This document shows, piece after piece, positions 9,232-16,494 of a DNA stretch of 33,032 nt; position 1 is the stretch's first letter; each line of letters opens with the position of its first letter. Location of the stretch: NCBI GenBank assembly GCA_021298435.1, contig JAJTFJ010000010.1, positions 1-33,032 of the forward strand, read 5' to 3'. The DNA comes from Ilumatobacteraceae bacterium. Its GTDB lineage: Bacteria; Actinomycetota; Acidimicrobiia; Acidimicrobiales; Ilumatobacteraceae. The translations under genes were made by a program, and so were the position numbers. The notes beneath the pieces are model-generated. The model searched no databases. It was given only the letters and a program-made list of their open reading frames with translations, and had not been told where the DNA came from.

Positions 9232-9657
9232 TTAGTGTGACGGCTCTTCTGTCATCCGAGCTTCGATGTAACTGCCAATGGCATACAAGAGAGAAGCGAT
9301 CACAATATTGGCAAAAATTGATCCAATCGCCCAGCCAACATATGGGTAGGTTTCGTCCACGCGACAATAGTCATATGCAGACGAATAGTCTTCACAATCG
9401 CTCTGAAACGCAATGATGATTGCACCAATTACTGAGAGAATTCCCCAGGAGATTCCCAGTCTTGCTAGGTACTTTCCTGATCGACGTGCTCGTTCATGCG
9501 GGCTTGCCGTCAAAGCAACTATCGGCTTCACTTTTTCGTTGTAGGTCCGACCAACATTCGATGCAATTTCTTTTGTTGCGTCTGCGGTTGCAGTCTTAGC
9601 CTTGTCAAAGCCTTCTTTTGCTTTTTCAAGATTCTCGTTCTTCTTCTCTTCGCTCAT
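9232..9657 (-). CDS. Small two-helix membrane protein, unknown function
   Basis: 141 aa, not recognised. The N-terminal 60 residues are soluble and highly charged (SEEKKNENLEKAKEGFDKAK..., helical). Two membrane helices follow at about 66-84 and 106-130, joined by an acidic loop containing Cys88 and Cys98, which could form a disulfide if outside. The start was chosen by a strong GGGAGG Shine-Dalgarno 5 nt before the second of two adjacent ATGs; the first, at 9660, is only 2 nt away from it. The frame stays open upstream through tRNA-Ala, giving the familiar false N-terminus GCSSVGRALAWHARG; that part is tRNA, not protein. Both termini are predicted cytoplasmic. Confidence 0.7.
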   Translation of the reverse strand: MSEEKKNENLEKAKEGFDKAKTATADATKEIASNVGRTYNEKVKPIVALTASPHERARRSGKYLARLGISWGILSVIGAIIIAFQSDCEDYSSAYDYCRVDETYPYVGWAIGSIFANIVIASLLYAIGSYIEARMTEEPSH

Positions 9658-9673
9658 CATTTCCTCCCAGAAT

Positions 9674-9706
9674 CGCTGTGACAGCATTTCACAGCGGAAG
9701 ATAGTA
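9674..9706 (-). promoter_or_regulatory. Promoter and 5'-leader hairpin of the 141-aa membrane protein
   Basis: A -10-like TACTAT (9706-9701, minus) is followed by an 8-bp exact inverted repeat, CGCTGTGA / TCACAGCG (9674-9681 and 9689-9696, 7-nt loop). The predicted transcription start falls at about 9694, so the hairpin would be the very 5' end of the mRNA, ahead of the Shine-Dalgarno at 9663-9668. It could stabilise the message or be an operator. The -35 is not clear. Confidence 0.4.
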
Positions 9707-9763
9707 GAGCAAGTTTCATTAAAGAACGGAAGATCATAAGAATCAGATTCCGAATCAATCAAG

Positions 9764-9839
<76 letters not shown>

Positions 9840-9898
9840 TAGAAGTCAAGCCTGTCTAGGTTTGTGAAGCCTTTACCTTACCAAGCAAGGGCCTTGTC

Positions 9899-10261
9899 TC
9901 ACCAAGAAACGGGGACGATGTCCTTGTACAGGCGCTCGATTTCGTAGAAACGGCGGGACTCTTCCACGAAGATGTGCACCACGACATCGCCGTAATCCAC
10001 CAAGATCCAACTCTTCTCGCGGTGACCCTCAGAGCGCAATGGTCCGCGCCCAGTCAACTCGCGAACATCACCTAACACTGCATCGTTCAATGCGCCGGCG
10101 AGGCGAGGGTTTGAAGCAGTTGCAACAACGAAGTACTCCGTGATGCCCACAACATCGCCCACAGGAAGAATGAGAATCTCTTCGCCCTTCTTCTCGTCGA
10201 GGATGCGAGCTACTAATTGAGCAAGTTCGAGCGATTCTGGTTGAGCGGGTGCGTTAGTCAC
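9899..10261 (-). CDS. rsfS: RsfS, ribosomal silencing factor
   Basis: 120 aa, GTG start overlapping the upstream stop (GTGA). RsfS binds uL14 on the 50S subunit and blocks subunit joining under starvation. The family core is present: YFVVATASNPRLAGALNDAV, then GHREKSWILVDYGDVVVHIF and the terminal EESRRFYEIERLYKDI. The order nadD - LCP-like - rsfS is standard in Actinomycetota. The tRNA-Ala lies downstream. Confidence 0.96.
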   Translation of the reverse strand: MTNAPAQPESLELAQLVARILDEKKGEEILILPVGDVVGITEYFVVATASNPRLAGALNDAVLGDVRELTGRGPLRSEGHREKSWILVDYGDVVVHIFVEESRRFYEIERLYKDIVPVSW

Positions 10262-11472
10262 TTCTTCACCGTAGTCGTGGTTGTGCCAATTCCCGCACCA
10301 AGTGCAGTAGCAAAATCGTTCCCCAGCACAATGCGAAGGTTCACGCCTTCGATCACATCGGCTGATTCCACATACTTCAACGGCCCAAGAAGACTCACGT
10401 AGTTCTCTGCTTCAGCCCGAGCAATCGCATCGTTGTAGTACACAACACTCTGTTCTGCTGGTGCATCTGCGGTCTGACGCAACAACACAACATTGGCTCC
10501 CATGAACGCCAAACGTGTCACCGCTTCTTTCGCATACGACATGCTGTTAAACGGCAGGTCAATCATCACCGAAATGTTTGTAGAAGTAATGCGCATTGCC
10601 GACGGCGCAGCACTGGCCATCACTGTCAACACCTCTCCACCATCAAGCGAATACATATCGAGCGCAGTCGGGTTACGCACTGCATCATTCATCAGCGTTG
10701 CTTCGAACTGCCACACATCAATACGACCAGCGAACAGTGCAGCCATGAACTCTGCCGTATTCGTTGGCGCAGTCACTTCGGCGACGACTGTTGTCGACGT
10801 CGCTGTCTCTTCTTCAATCAGACCTGCTCGCGCAACAGCAGTCCACAATGCCTTCACTTGCGGCAACCGAGTCGCTTCAGGAACTCCTGCACGTGTCGCT
10901 GCGAGGCCTGCGGCAATCTGTGCCGGCGACACTGTGATCGACCCTGCTTGCAACACAGTGACTGGCGCAGCATCAACCGCCATATCAACGACTGGTTGCG
11001 GCAATGTCACAGACTGATTGCCCACAGGCCCAAGAGCCGTCGCCAACTCTGCCTCGGTCAACTCATCGGCTGTCACGATGGATATGTTCAGCAAGTTCTC
11101 AACATCAGTCTTCACAGCAGCAAGACCACCAGTGGCATACAAATCAACAATGCGGCGTGGCGCTTCACCCTTTGCAATGTCTGCACTCGCACCAATCGGC
11201 ACAGACACAATCGTGCCACCCTTGTTTCCCGGGGCAATCGCGATGACTGCAAGCGATGCCACTTCATTACGCGCATTAGTGACAACCAAGAGCTCGACTG
11301 GCGTTTCAGGAATGACCGCTGTTGCTTCACTCGTGACTTTGTTGCCACCTGTTTCGTTCAACAATGAATTCGCACCCAGCACCAAACCGCCGGGCAAAGC
11401 AATCACTGTCAGCACGGACGATGTCACTGCTGCAATGAGACGCCGGCGTCGACGCGCAGGAATCGCGGTCAT
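10258..11472 (-). CDS. LCP/LytR_C-like envelope protein with degenerate LCP domain
   Basis: 404 aa. A basic N-terminus and one membrane helix (about residues 11-34) anchor it with the bulk outside the cell. Residues from about 57 to 150 resemble a LytR-CpsA-Psr fold (VELLVVTNARNE..., TIVSVPIGASADI, VDLYATGGLAAVKTDVENLLNISI). The family's SIPRD, with its catalytic Arg, is replaced by SVPIG, so the phosphotransferase activity is probably lost. The end (YVESADVIEGVNLRIVLGNDFA) looks like a LytR_C domain, then a Thr-rich tail. ATGA overlaps link it to nadD before and rsfS after. It could be a structural or regulatory relative of cell-wall polymer ligases. Confidence 0.7.
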   Translation of the reverse strand: MTAIPARRRRRLIAAVTSSVLTVIALPGGLVLGANSLLNETGGNKVTSEATAVIPETPVELLVVTNARNEVASLAVIAIAPGNKGGTIVSVPIGASADIAKGEAPRRIVDLYATGGLAAVKTDVENLLNISIVTADELTEAELATALGPVGNQSVTLPQPVVDMAVDAAPVTVLQAGSITVSPAQIAAGLAATRAGVPEATRLPQVKALWTAVARAGLIEEETATSTTVVAEVTAPTNTAEFMAALFAGRIDVWQFEATLMNDAVRNPTALDMYSLDGGEVLTVMASAAPSAMRITSTNISVMIDLPFNSMSYAKEAVTRLAFMGANVVLLRQTADAPAEQSVVYYNDAIARAEAENYVSLLGPLKYVESADVIEGVNLRIVLGNDFATALGAGIGTTTTTVKK

Positions 11473-12077
11473 GCCGTTGCTCCATACAAACCGTGCCGGC
11501 GAATCACAGCAGCAACCGCATCCGTGGTCAGACCGATCATGTCTTCACCAGCGGCCACCGACGCACGAACTCGTGTGCTGGAAACATCCACCGTCGGCAT
11601 CGATACGTTCTGCACCCGCGCTCCCGACAACATCTCGGAGTGTTGAGCATCATTGTCGGCACGATTCACGATGACGAGCGTAGAGAGCGCAAGCACCTCC
11701 TCGTAGCGATGCCATGTACTAATTCGGTTCGCAGTGTCTTGGCCCACGATCAAAAAGACATCTGTCTCGGGCTGTTCCTTGGCAAGGTCCTCCAAGGTGT
11801 CGACCGTGTACGTCAGACCACCCCGGCGAATTTCCCGGTCATCCACGCCCAACCCATCTCGCCCCTCAACCATCGCCCGCACCATTTGGAGACGGACCGC
11901 TGCCGGAGAGACGACTCGGTCGCTTGATTTTTGCCACGGGTCGTTAGCAACCAGGAAATCAACACGGTCAAGACCCATAGTGCCTCGCACCTCAAGTGCC
12001 GCTGCGAGATGCCCCATATGTGGTGGGTCGAAGGTTCCTCCGAGGAGGCCCAATCGGAAGCGGGAGGGGTTTGGCAC
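11469..12077 (-). CDS. nadD: NadD, nicotinate-mononucleotide adenylyltransferase
   Basis: 202 aa. Adenylylates nicotinate mononucleotide in NAD synthesis. The nucleotidyltransferase motif GLLGGTFDPPHMGHL (HxGH at 20-23) and the C-terminal SSTRVRA (ISSTxIR class) are both present, plus the conserved DVFLIVGQD and FLVANDPWQK segments. The start is a GTG; a TACAAT -10 lies exactly 6 nt before it, so the operon nadD - LCP-like - rsfS probably begins as leaderless mRNA. Divergent from the sigma factor. Confidence 0.96.
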   Translation of the reverse strand: MPNPSRFRLGLLGGTFDPPHMGHLAAALEVRGTMGLDRVDFLVANDPWQKSSDRVVSPAAVRLQMVRAMVEGRDGLGVDDREIRRGGLTYTVDTLEDLAKEQPETDVFLIVGQDTANRISTWHRYEEVLALSTLVIVNRADNDAQHSEMLSGARVQNVSMPTVDVSSTRVRASVAAGEDMIGLTTDAVAAVIRRHGLYGATA

Positions 12078-12083
12078 GTAGCG

Positions 12084-12089
12084 ATTGTA
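12084..12089 (-). promoter_or_regulatory. -10 element of the nadD operon (leaderless)
   Basis: TACAAT on the minus strand (5 of 6 to TATAAT), then a 6-nt spacer (CGCTAC), then the nadD GTG at 12077. No Shine-Dalgarno can fit. The -35 region is not consensus (GGTAGA at 17 bp). Confidence 0.65.
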
Positions 12090-12142
12090 AGTGGCGGGGG
12101 CACGCTTCTACCCGCAGAAAACAAATTCTCCAAATTGCCCCT

Positions 12143-12170
12143 AGCCAAGGCCCTTGGGCTCTGTTATTGT
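12143..12170 (+). promoter_or_regulatory. Candidate extended -10 and overlapping hairpin for the sigma factor gene
   Basis: TGTTATTGT (12162-12170) is TGn plus TATTGT, an extended -10. Start of transcription would be near 12177, giving about 100 nt of 5' leader before the ATG at 12276. Immediately upstream, AGCCAAG-GCC-CTTGGGCT (12143-12160) forms a hairpin/inverted repeat with one bulged G, in the -35 position, where a regulator might bind. No good Shine-Dalgarno precedes the ATG. Confidence 0.4.
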
Positions 12171-12275
12171 CTCAAATCCCCCCGACATGGAGTCCCCTCC
12201 ACGCCGGACCTATGTGCCCGTTGCCACGGATCACATGGGAACAAGCCCTACGAACACACGGTTGAACACTGCATC

Positions 12276-13103
12276 ATGAATGACTCAATTGGTCTTTATC
12301 TCAATGACATCGGCAAAGTTGCCCTCCTCACTGCTGAGGATGAGCGCGAATTGTCTAAAGCAATCGAAGCTGGCCGCGAGGCTGCCCAGAAGCTAGAAGC
12401 TGGCGAGCGCGGTGCCGCTCTTCGTCGCGACCTGCGTCTTGCAGCCGCTGCAAAGGACCGCTTCATCCGCTCCAACCTTCGTTTGGTTGTCTCTATTGCT
12501 CGCCGTTACCCATTGCCACAGGGCATGGACCTCTTGGACCTCATCCAGGAAGGCAACCTCGGTCTCGAGCACGCTGTTGACAAGTTCGACTGGCGCCGTG
12601 GATTCAAGTTCTCCACTTATGCAACGTTCTGGATTCGTCAGGCCATCGGCCGCGCACTCGACCAGAAGGCCAGCCTCATCCGTATTCCTGGTGACCGCTC
12701 CGCAAGCTTGCGTGCAGCACTTCGCCAGGCTTCCGGCGATGGCGAAACCCTCGATGCAGGCAACGCTGAACTTCACCGCCTCACCACTCCAGTGTCTCTC
12801 GACAAGACCGTGGGCGACGATGGTGACGCAACCTTGGGCGACCTCATGGACAACGGCCAGGGCACTCCTGAAGACGCTGTCATGGCATTGGTCGACACCG
12901 AATTGCTCGATGAGCTCCTCGGGACCCTTGATGATCGTGCCCGCTATGCAGTGGAAGCCCGTTTCGGACTTCTCGATGGCGAGCGCAAGAGCTTCCGCGA
13001 AGTGGGCGAAGACCTTGGCGTCACAGCCGAGGCAGCTCGCCGCTTGGTCAGTCGTGCAGTTGAAGGACTGCGTGACGACGCCGAGCGCATCCTCGCCGTC
13101 TGA
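12276..13103 (+). CDS. RNA polymerase sigma-70 factor (primary-like, compact)
   Basis: 275 aa. Region 1.2 (LYLNDIGKVALLTAEDERELSKAI) starts at residue 7, so region 1.1 is absent. Regions 2.1-2.4 are very well kept (62-130): RFIRSNLRLVVSIARRYPL, DLLDLIQEGNLGL, KFSTYATFWIRQAIGRAL. Region 3 is short and diverged (SLIRIPGDRSASLRAALRQAS...). Region 4 (214-270) has DDRARYAVEARFGLLDG and the HTH SFREVGEDLGVTAEAARRLVSRAV. It is a group 2 type sigma, likely an alternative for stationary or stress regimes, but its regulon cannot be told. The frame is open from 11931; homology begins only at the ATG 12276. Divergent from nadD. Confidence 0.9.
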   Translation: MNDSIGLYLNDIGKVALLTAEDERELSKAIEAGREAAQKLEAGERGAALRRDLRLAAAAKDRFIRSNLRLVVSIARRYPLPQGMDLLDLIQEGNLGLEHAVDKFDWRRGFKFSTYATFWIRQAIGRALDQKASLIRIPGDRSASLRAALRQASGDGETLDAGNAELHRLTTPVSLDKTVGDDGDATLGDLMDNGQGTPEDAVMALVDTELLDELLGTLDDRARYAVEARFGLLDGERKSFREVGEDLGVTAEAARRLVSRAVEGLRDDAERILAV

Positions 13104-13123
13104 TTCAGTTCAGACCCCGTTCT

Positions 13124-13159
13124 CAACGCCTATTTCCCACCATCGGGAAATAGGCGTTG
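13124..13159 (+). terminator. 15-bp perfect inverted repeat after the sigma factor gene
   Basis: CAACGCCTATTTCCC (13124-13138) and GGGAAATAGGCGTTG (13145-13159) pair fully around a 6-nt loop (ACCATC), 20 nt after the stop codon. Only CGTTTA follows, so the U-tract is poor. It is probably the sigma-gene terminator, but it also lies 36 nt before the aroG-like start and may separate or regulate the two. Confidence 0.75.
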
Positions 13160-13195
13160 CGTTTACCCCCCTTTAAGCGCAAGGCTGTACCCCTT

Positions 13196-14433
13196 ATGGC
13201 ACGTAGTTGGACCCCCGATTCCTGGCAGGCATTCCCCGCACAGCAGCAACCCGAATGGCCCACCAATGGCACCCTCGAGTCTGCGCTGTCCCAAGTATCT
13301 GCATACCCTCCCCTCGTGTTCGCTGGCGAGGCACGTTCGTTGCAAGCCGCACTTGGTCAAGTAGCCGCAGGAAATGCTTTCTTGCTGCAAGCCGGTGACT
13401 GCGCAGAAAGCTTTGACGAGTTCAACGCTGTCAACATTCGCGAGAAGTTGCGTGTCATTTTGCAGATGGCAATCGTGCTCACCTACTCAATGGGAGTTCC
13501 TGTTGTGAAGATCGGTCGTATGGCTGGTCAATTCGCAAAGCCACGTTCGTCCGGCACCGAAAAGATTGGCGATGTTGAATTGCCATCATTCCGCGGACAC
13601 ATTGTCAACGATGCCGCATTCACCGCTGAAGCTCGTATGCCAAACCCTGAGCGTTTAGTGCAGGCATACCACCAGTCGTCTTCCACGCTCAACTTGTTGC
13701 GCGCATTCACCAAGGGCGGCTTTGCTGACCTCAACCGCGTGAACACATGGACACAAGACTTCGTTGCAAACAGCCCCGAAGGTCAGCGATATGTCGATCT
13801 CTCGAATGAGATTGAACGCGCACTGCGATTCATGCGCGCATGTGGCGTTGATACCGAGTCCGATTCTTCACTTCATGAAGTCGACGTGTACACCAGCCAC
13901 GAAGCACTCATCCTTGGTTACGAAGAAGCACTCACTCGTCAAGACTCCCTCACAGGTCAGTGGTACGACTGCAGTGCACACATGCTCTGGATCGGTGAGC
14001 GCACACGTCAGCTTGATGGTGCACACATTGAATTCTTGCGTGGCGTTGGCAACCCCATTGGTTGCAAGGTGGGGCCCACCACAACACCTGAGTACGTCCT
14101 TGAGCTGTGCCAAACACTCAACCCCGCACGTATTCCTGGTCGACTCACACTCATCAGCCGCATGGGTGCCGACAAGGTGGAAGATTCACTGCGTCCACTT
14201 CTTCGCGCCGTGAAAGAAACAGATCATCCTGTTGTGTGGGCATGTGACCCGATGCATGGCAACACCATCACTGCACCAAACGGTCGTAAGACTCGTCAAT
14301 TCGAAGACATTGTTATGTCACGAGCGATGATCTCAACGAGCGGTACCAAACAATTTGTGACCCACGTTTGAATGGCCGTCAAGGTCTCGACCTCGCATTC
14401 CGCGTGGCCGAACTCATTCGCAACCACGGCTAG
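13196..14433 (+). pseudogene. aroG: Class II DAHP synthase, broken by internal deletion and frameshift
   Basis: Class II 3-deoxy-D-arabino-heptulosonate-7-phosphate synthase joins PEP and erythrose-4-phosphate, the first shikimate step. From ATG 13196 the frame is good through residue 373: QAGDCAESF (metal Cys), KIGRMAGQFAKPRS, KVGPTTTPEYVLEL, LISRMGADKVEDSLRPLL and CDPMHGNT (metal His). After RQFEDIV (to 14314) the frame drifts into a false tail ending at 14371. The true C-terminus resumes in the frame 14314-14433 as [20 protein letters not shown] and then [19 protein letters not shown]. Compared with the M. tuberculosis enzyme about 38 codons are missing between them, including the GTHPGGIHVE...TGxxVTEC block with a metal-binding Glu. 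As written no active enzyme can form. A real lesion or an assembly artefact are both possible. It lies 2 nt before the next gene. Confidence 0.85.
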
Positions 14434-14435
14434 TC

Positions 14436-15257
14436 ATGTCGATACTTGATGCGGCGTGGAGCCTTGCTGATGCGTGGCCCGTTGCAGCGTCATCAATTGG
14501 TGTCGTCCACAGCGGCGGCATCGAAACGCACGGCGATATGCAGCGTCGCCAACGTCTTGCAAGTGTGAGCAAACCACTCAGCGCCTATGCAGTGCTCGTT
14601 GCCATTGAAGAAGGCAGCGTTCATCTCGATGATGCAATCGGACAAACCGGATGCACCGTGCAGCACCTCTTGGCACACGCAGGTGGCTATGCCTTTGAAG
14701 GCGCCAACCCCGTGGGCAAGCCAGGCGTCAAGCGCATCTACAGCAATACTGGCTTTGACATGTTGGCTCAACACGTTGAGCACTCAACGGGAATTGCTTT
14801 CGTGGAATATCTCGACGATGCAGTCTTCGCGCCGCTCGGCATGCACAACACAGCACTTGAAGGATCATGCGCCAAAGACGTGCACTCCACCGCAGAAGAC
14901 TTACTGCAATTCGTTCATGAACTGCGCTCCCCCACCCTCATCGCGCACGAGACCTATATGAGTGCCGTGATGCCTGTGTTTCCTGATCTTGCAGGCGTTG
15001 TCCCAGGTATTGGTTCTTTTGATCCGTGTCCGTGGGGCTTGGGTTTTGAGATTCGCGGCCAGAAGACTCCGCATTGGACTGGCACACGAAACTCATCATC
15101 AACTTTCGGGCACTTCGGTGGCATCGGCACATTTATGTGGATTGACCCCGTTGCAGATGTCGCATGCGTCATGATTGCAGAACGTGAATTCGACGAATGG
15201 GGCATGCAATATTGGCCCGCATTCAACGATGAAGTTCTCCACTGCCTCGGAAGGTAA
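14436..15257 (+). CDS. Serine hydrolase of the class C beta-lactamase / PBP4-like family
   Basis: 273 aa, no signal peptide seen, so probably cytoplasmic esterase or peptidase rather than an antibiotic beta-lactamase. SxxK motif SVSK (S43-K46), YSN motif Y102-S103-N104 in IYSNTGFDML, and a C-terminal FGHFGGIGTF replacing KTG (HxG type, common in the esterase branch). Length is shorter than AmpC (about 360 aa). It starts 2 nt after the aroG-type stop and its own stop is 3 nt before the MFS start, so the three form one transcript. Confidence 0.85.
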   Translation: MSILDAAWSLADAWPVAASSIGVVHSGGIETHGDMQRRQRLASVSKPLSAYAVLVAIEEGSVHLDDAIGQTGCTVQHLLAHAGGYAFEGANPVGKPGVKRIYSNTGFDMLAQHVEHSTGIAFVEYLDDAVFAPLGMHNTALEGSCAKDVHSTAEDLLQFVHELRSPTLIAHETYMSAVMPVFPDLAGVVPGIGSFDPCPWGLGFEIRGQKTPHWTGTRNSSSTFGHFGGIGTFMWIDPVADVACVMIAEREFDEWGMQYWPAFNDEVLHCLGR

Positions 15258-15260
15258 CCA

Positions 15261-16466
15261 ATGACATCCCCCATCACGGAACGCGGACTTGCCAAGTTCA
15301 CAATGGGCATTGGTCCACTTCTCATTTGCGGCTTCGCTGTTCCTGTTTCAAACAGCATGATCTTTCCGGCACTCAGTGACTTGCAGGACAAGTACGAGTT
15401 CAGTAACGCCGGCCTTGGCCTTATTGCAGCATCAGGATTTCTTGCCTCACTGATTGTTCAACTTTTTCTTGCGCCTTATGCGGACCGTGGCAAGCCAAAA
15501 CGTTTCGTTCTCGCTGCATTGATTCTTGCCGCCATCGGTTCCGCAATGTTCGCCTTCGGCAACACACTGTGGATGTTTGTTGCTGCACGTGCGATCACAG
15601 GCGCATCGCTCGGTACAAGCGGACCAGCCGTTAAGGCCATCGCAGCGAACATTGATAAATCACGTGCCGCAGAACGACTCGGACGCTTGCGCGGCATTGA
15701 GCTTGCGGGGTTCACGGGTGGACCACTCATCGGAGCACTTCTCATCGGGCCATTCGGTTTGCGCGGCGCGTTCCTCATCTTCTCCGTTGTCGCACTCACT
15801 GCATTCCTCATTGTTCTTCCGCGCAATCTCCCATCGCTCCCCACGACGCGCGAATCAAGCCGTCTCAGCCTTGAATTATTGAAGCTTCGACCTGTGCGCG
15901 CTGCAGCATTGGCATCACTCACTCTCTTTATTCCTGTTGGTGTCTACGACGCATTGTGGGACAGGTACGTCACCGACCGCGGCGGCACCAATGCAATGGT
16001 GGGAATGACATTTCTTCTCTACACCATCCCCTTCATTCTTCTGGGCGCTGCCGGTGGTCGACTTGCCGACAAGCGTGGTGCCGCACGGATGACTGTGATC
16101 GGAATCTTTATGACAGTGCCATTGGTGTTTGTCTACGGCATTCTCAATAGTGCATGGCTACTCGTGGGCTTTGCAGTCGTGGAGGGCGTCATTGGTGCGC
16201 TCACGATTCCTGCTGCCCAATCACTGATGGCACAAGTGGCACCTGAAGGCCGCGCATCTGCTGCGCAAGGACTCAACGGTGCAGGCGACCTCATGGCCGG
16301 CGTGTTGATGTCACTGATTGCCCCAGTTCTCTACGGCTCATCAGACTCAGTCACTCGCGGGGGCATGATCACCTTCGGCTTTGCTGCACTCATGATGACA
16401 ATATGCGGAACGGCGGTGGCCCTCATGTTGAGACCCACCGCCGATTCGCGATCTGCAACGAACTAG
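15261..16466 (+). CDS. MFS transporter
   Basis: 401 aa with about 12 hydrophobic helices. The loop between helices 2 and 3 holds a motif-A variant, PYADRGKPKRFVLA (near residue 73), and the second half repeats it as GRLADKRGAARMTVIG, the usual two-fold MFS design. LRGIELAGFTGGPLIGALLIG looks like a motif-C region of proton antiporters, so an efflux carrier is plausible, but the substrate is unknown. It is three bases behind the serine hydrolase gene. It converges with the thiolase gene; the 28 bp between the stops holds no clear terminator. Confidence 0.88.
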   Translation: MTSPITERGLAKFTMGIGPLLICGFAVPVSNSMIFPALSDLQDKYEFSNAGLGLIAASGFLASLIVQLFLAPYADRGKPKRFVLAALILAAIGSAMFAFGNTLWMFVAARAITGASLGTSGPAVKAIAANIDKSRAAERLGRLRGIELAGFTGGPLIGALLIGPFGLRGAFLIFSVVALTAFLIVLPRNLPSLPTTRESSRLSLELLKLRPVRAAALASLTLFIPVGVYDALWDRYVTDRGGTNAMVGMTFLLYTIPFILLGAAGGRLADKRGAARMTVIGIFMTVPLVFVYGILNSAWLLVGFAVVEGVIGALTIPAAQSLMAQVAPEGRASAAQGLNGAGDLMAGVLMSLIAPVLYGSSDSVTRGGMITFGFAALMMTICGTAVALMLRPTADSRSATN

Positions 16467-16494
16467 TCGTTGCACTTCAATTGTTCAGGCTTGA

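Noticed and set aside
11931-12275. 115 extra codons before the sigma factor
   Set aside because: They overlap nadD and its promoter on the other strand and have no sigma homology; region 1.2 begins right after the ATG at 12276.
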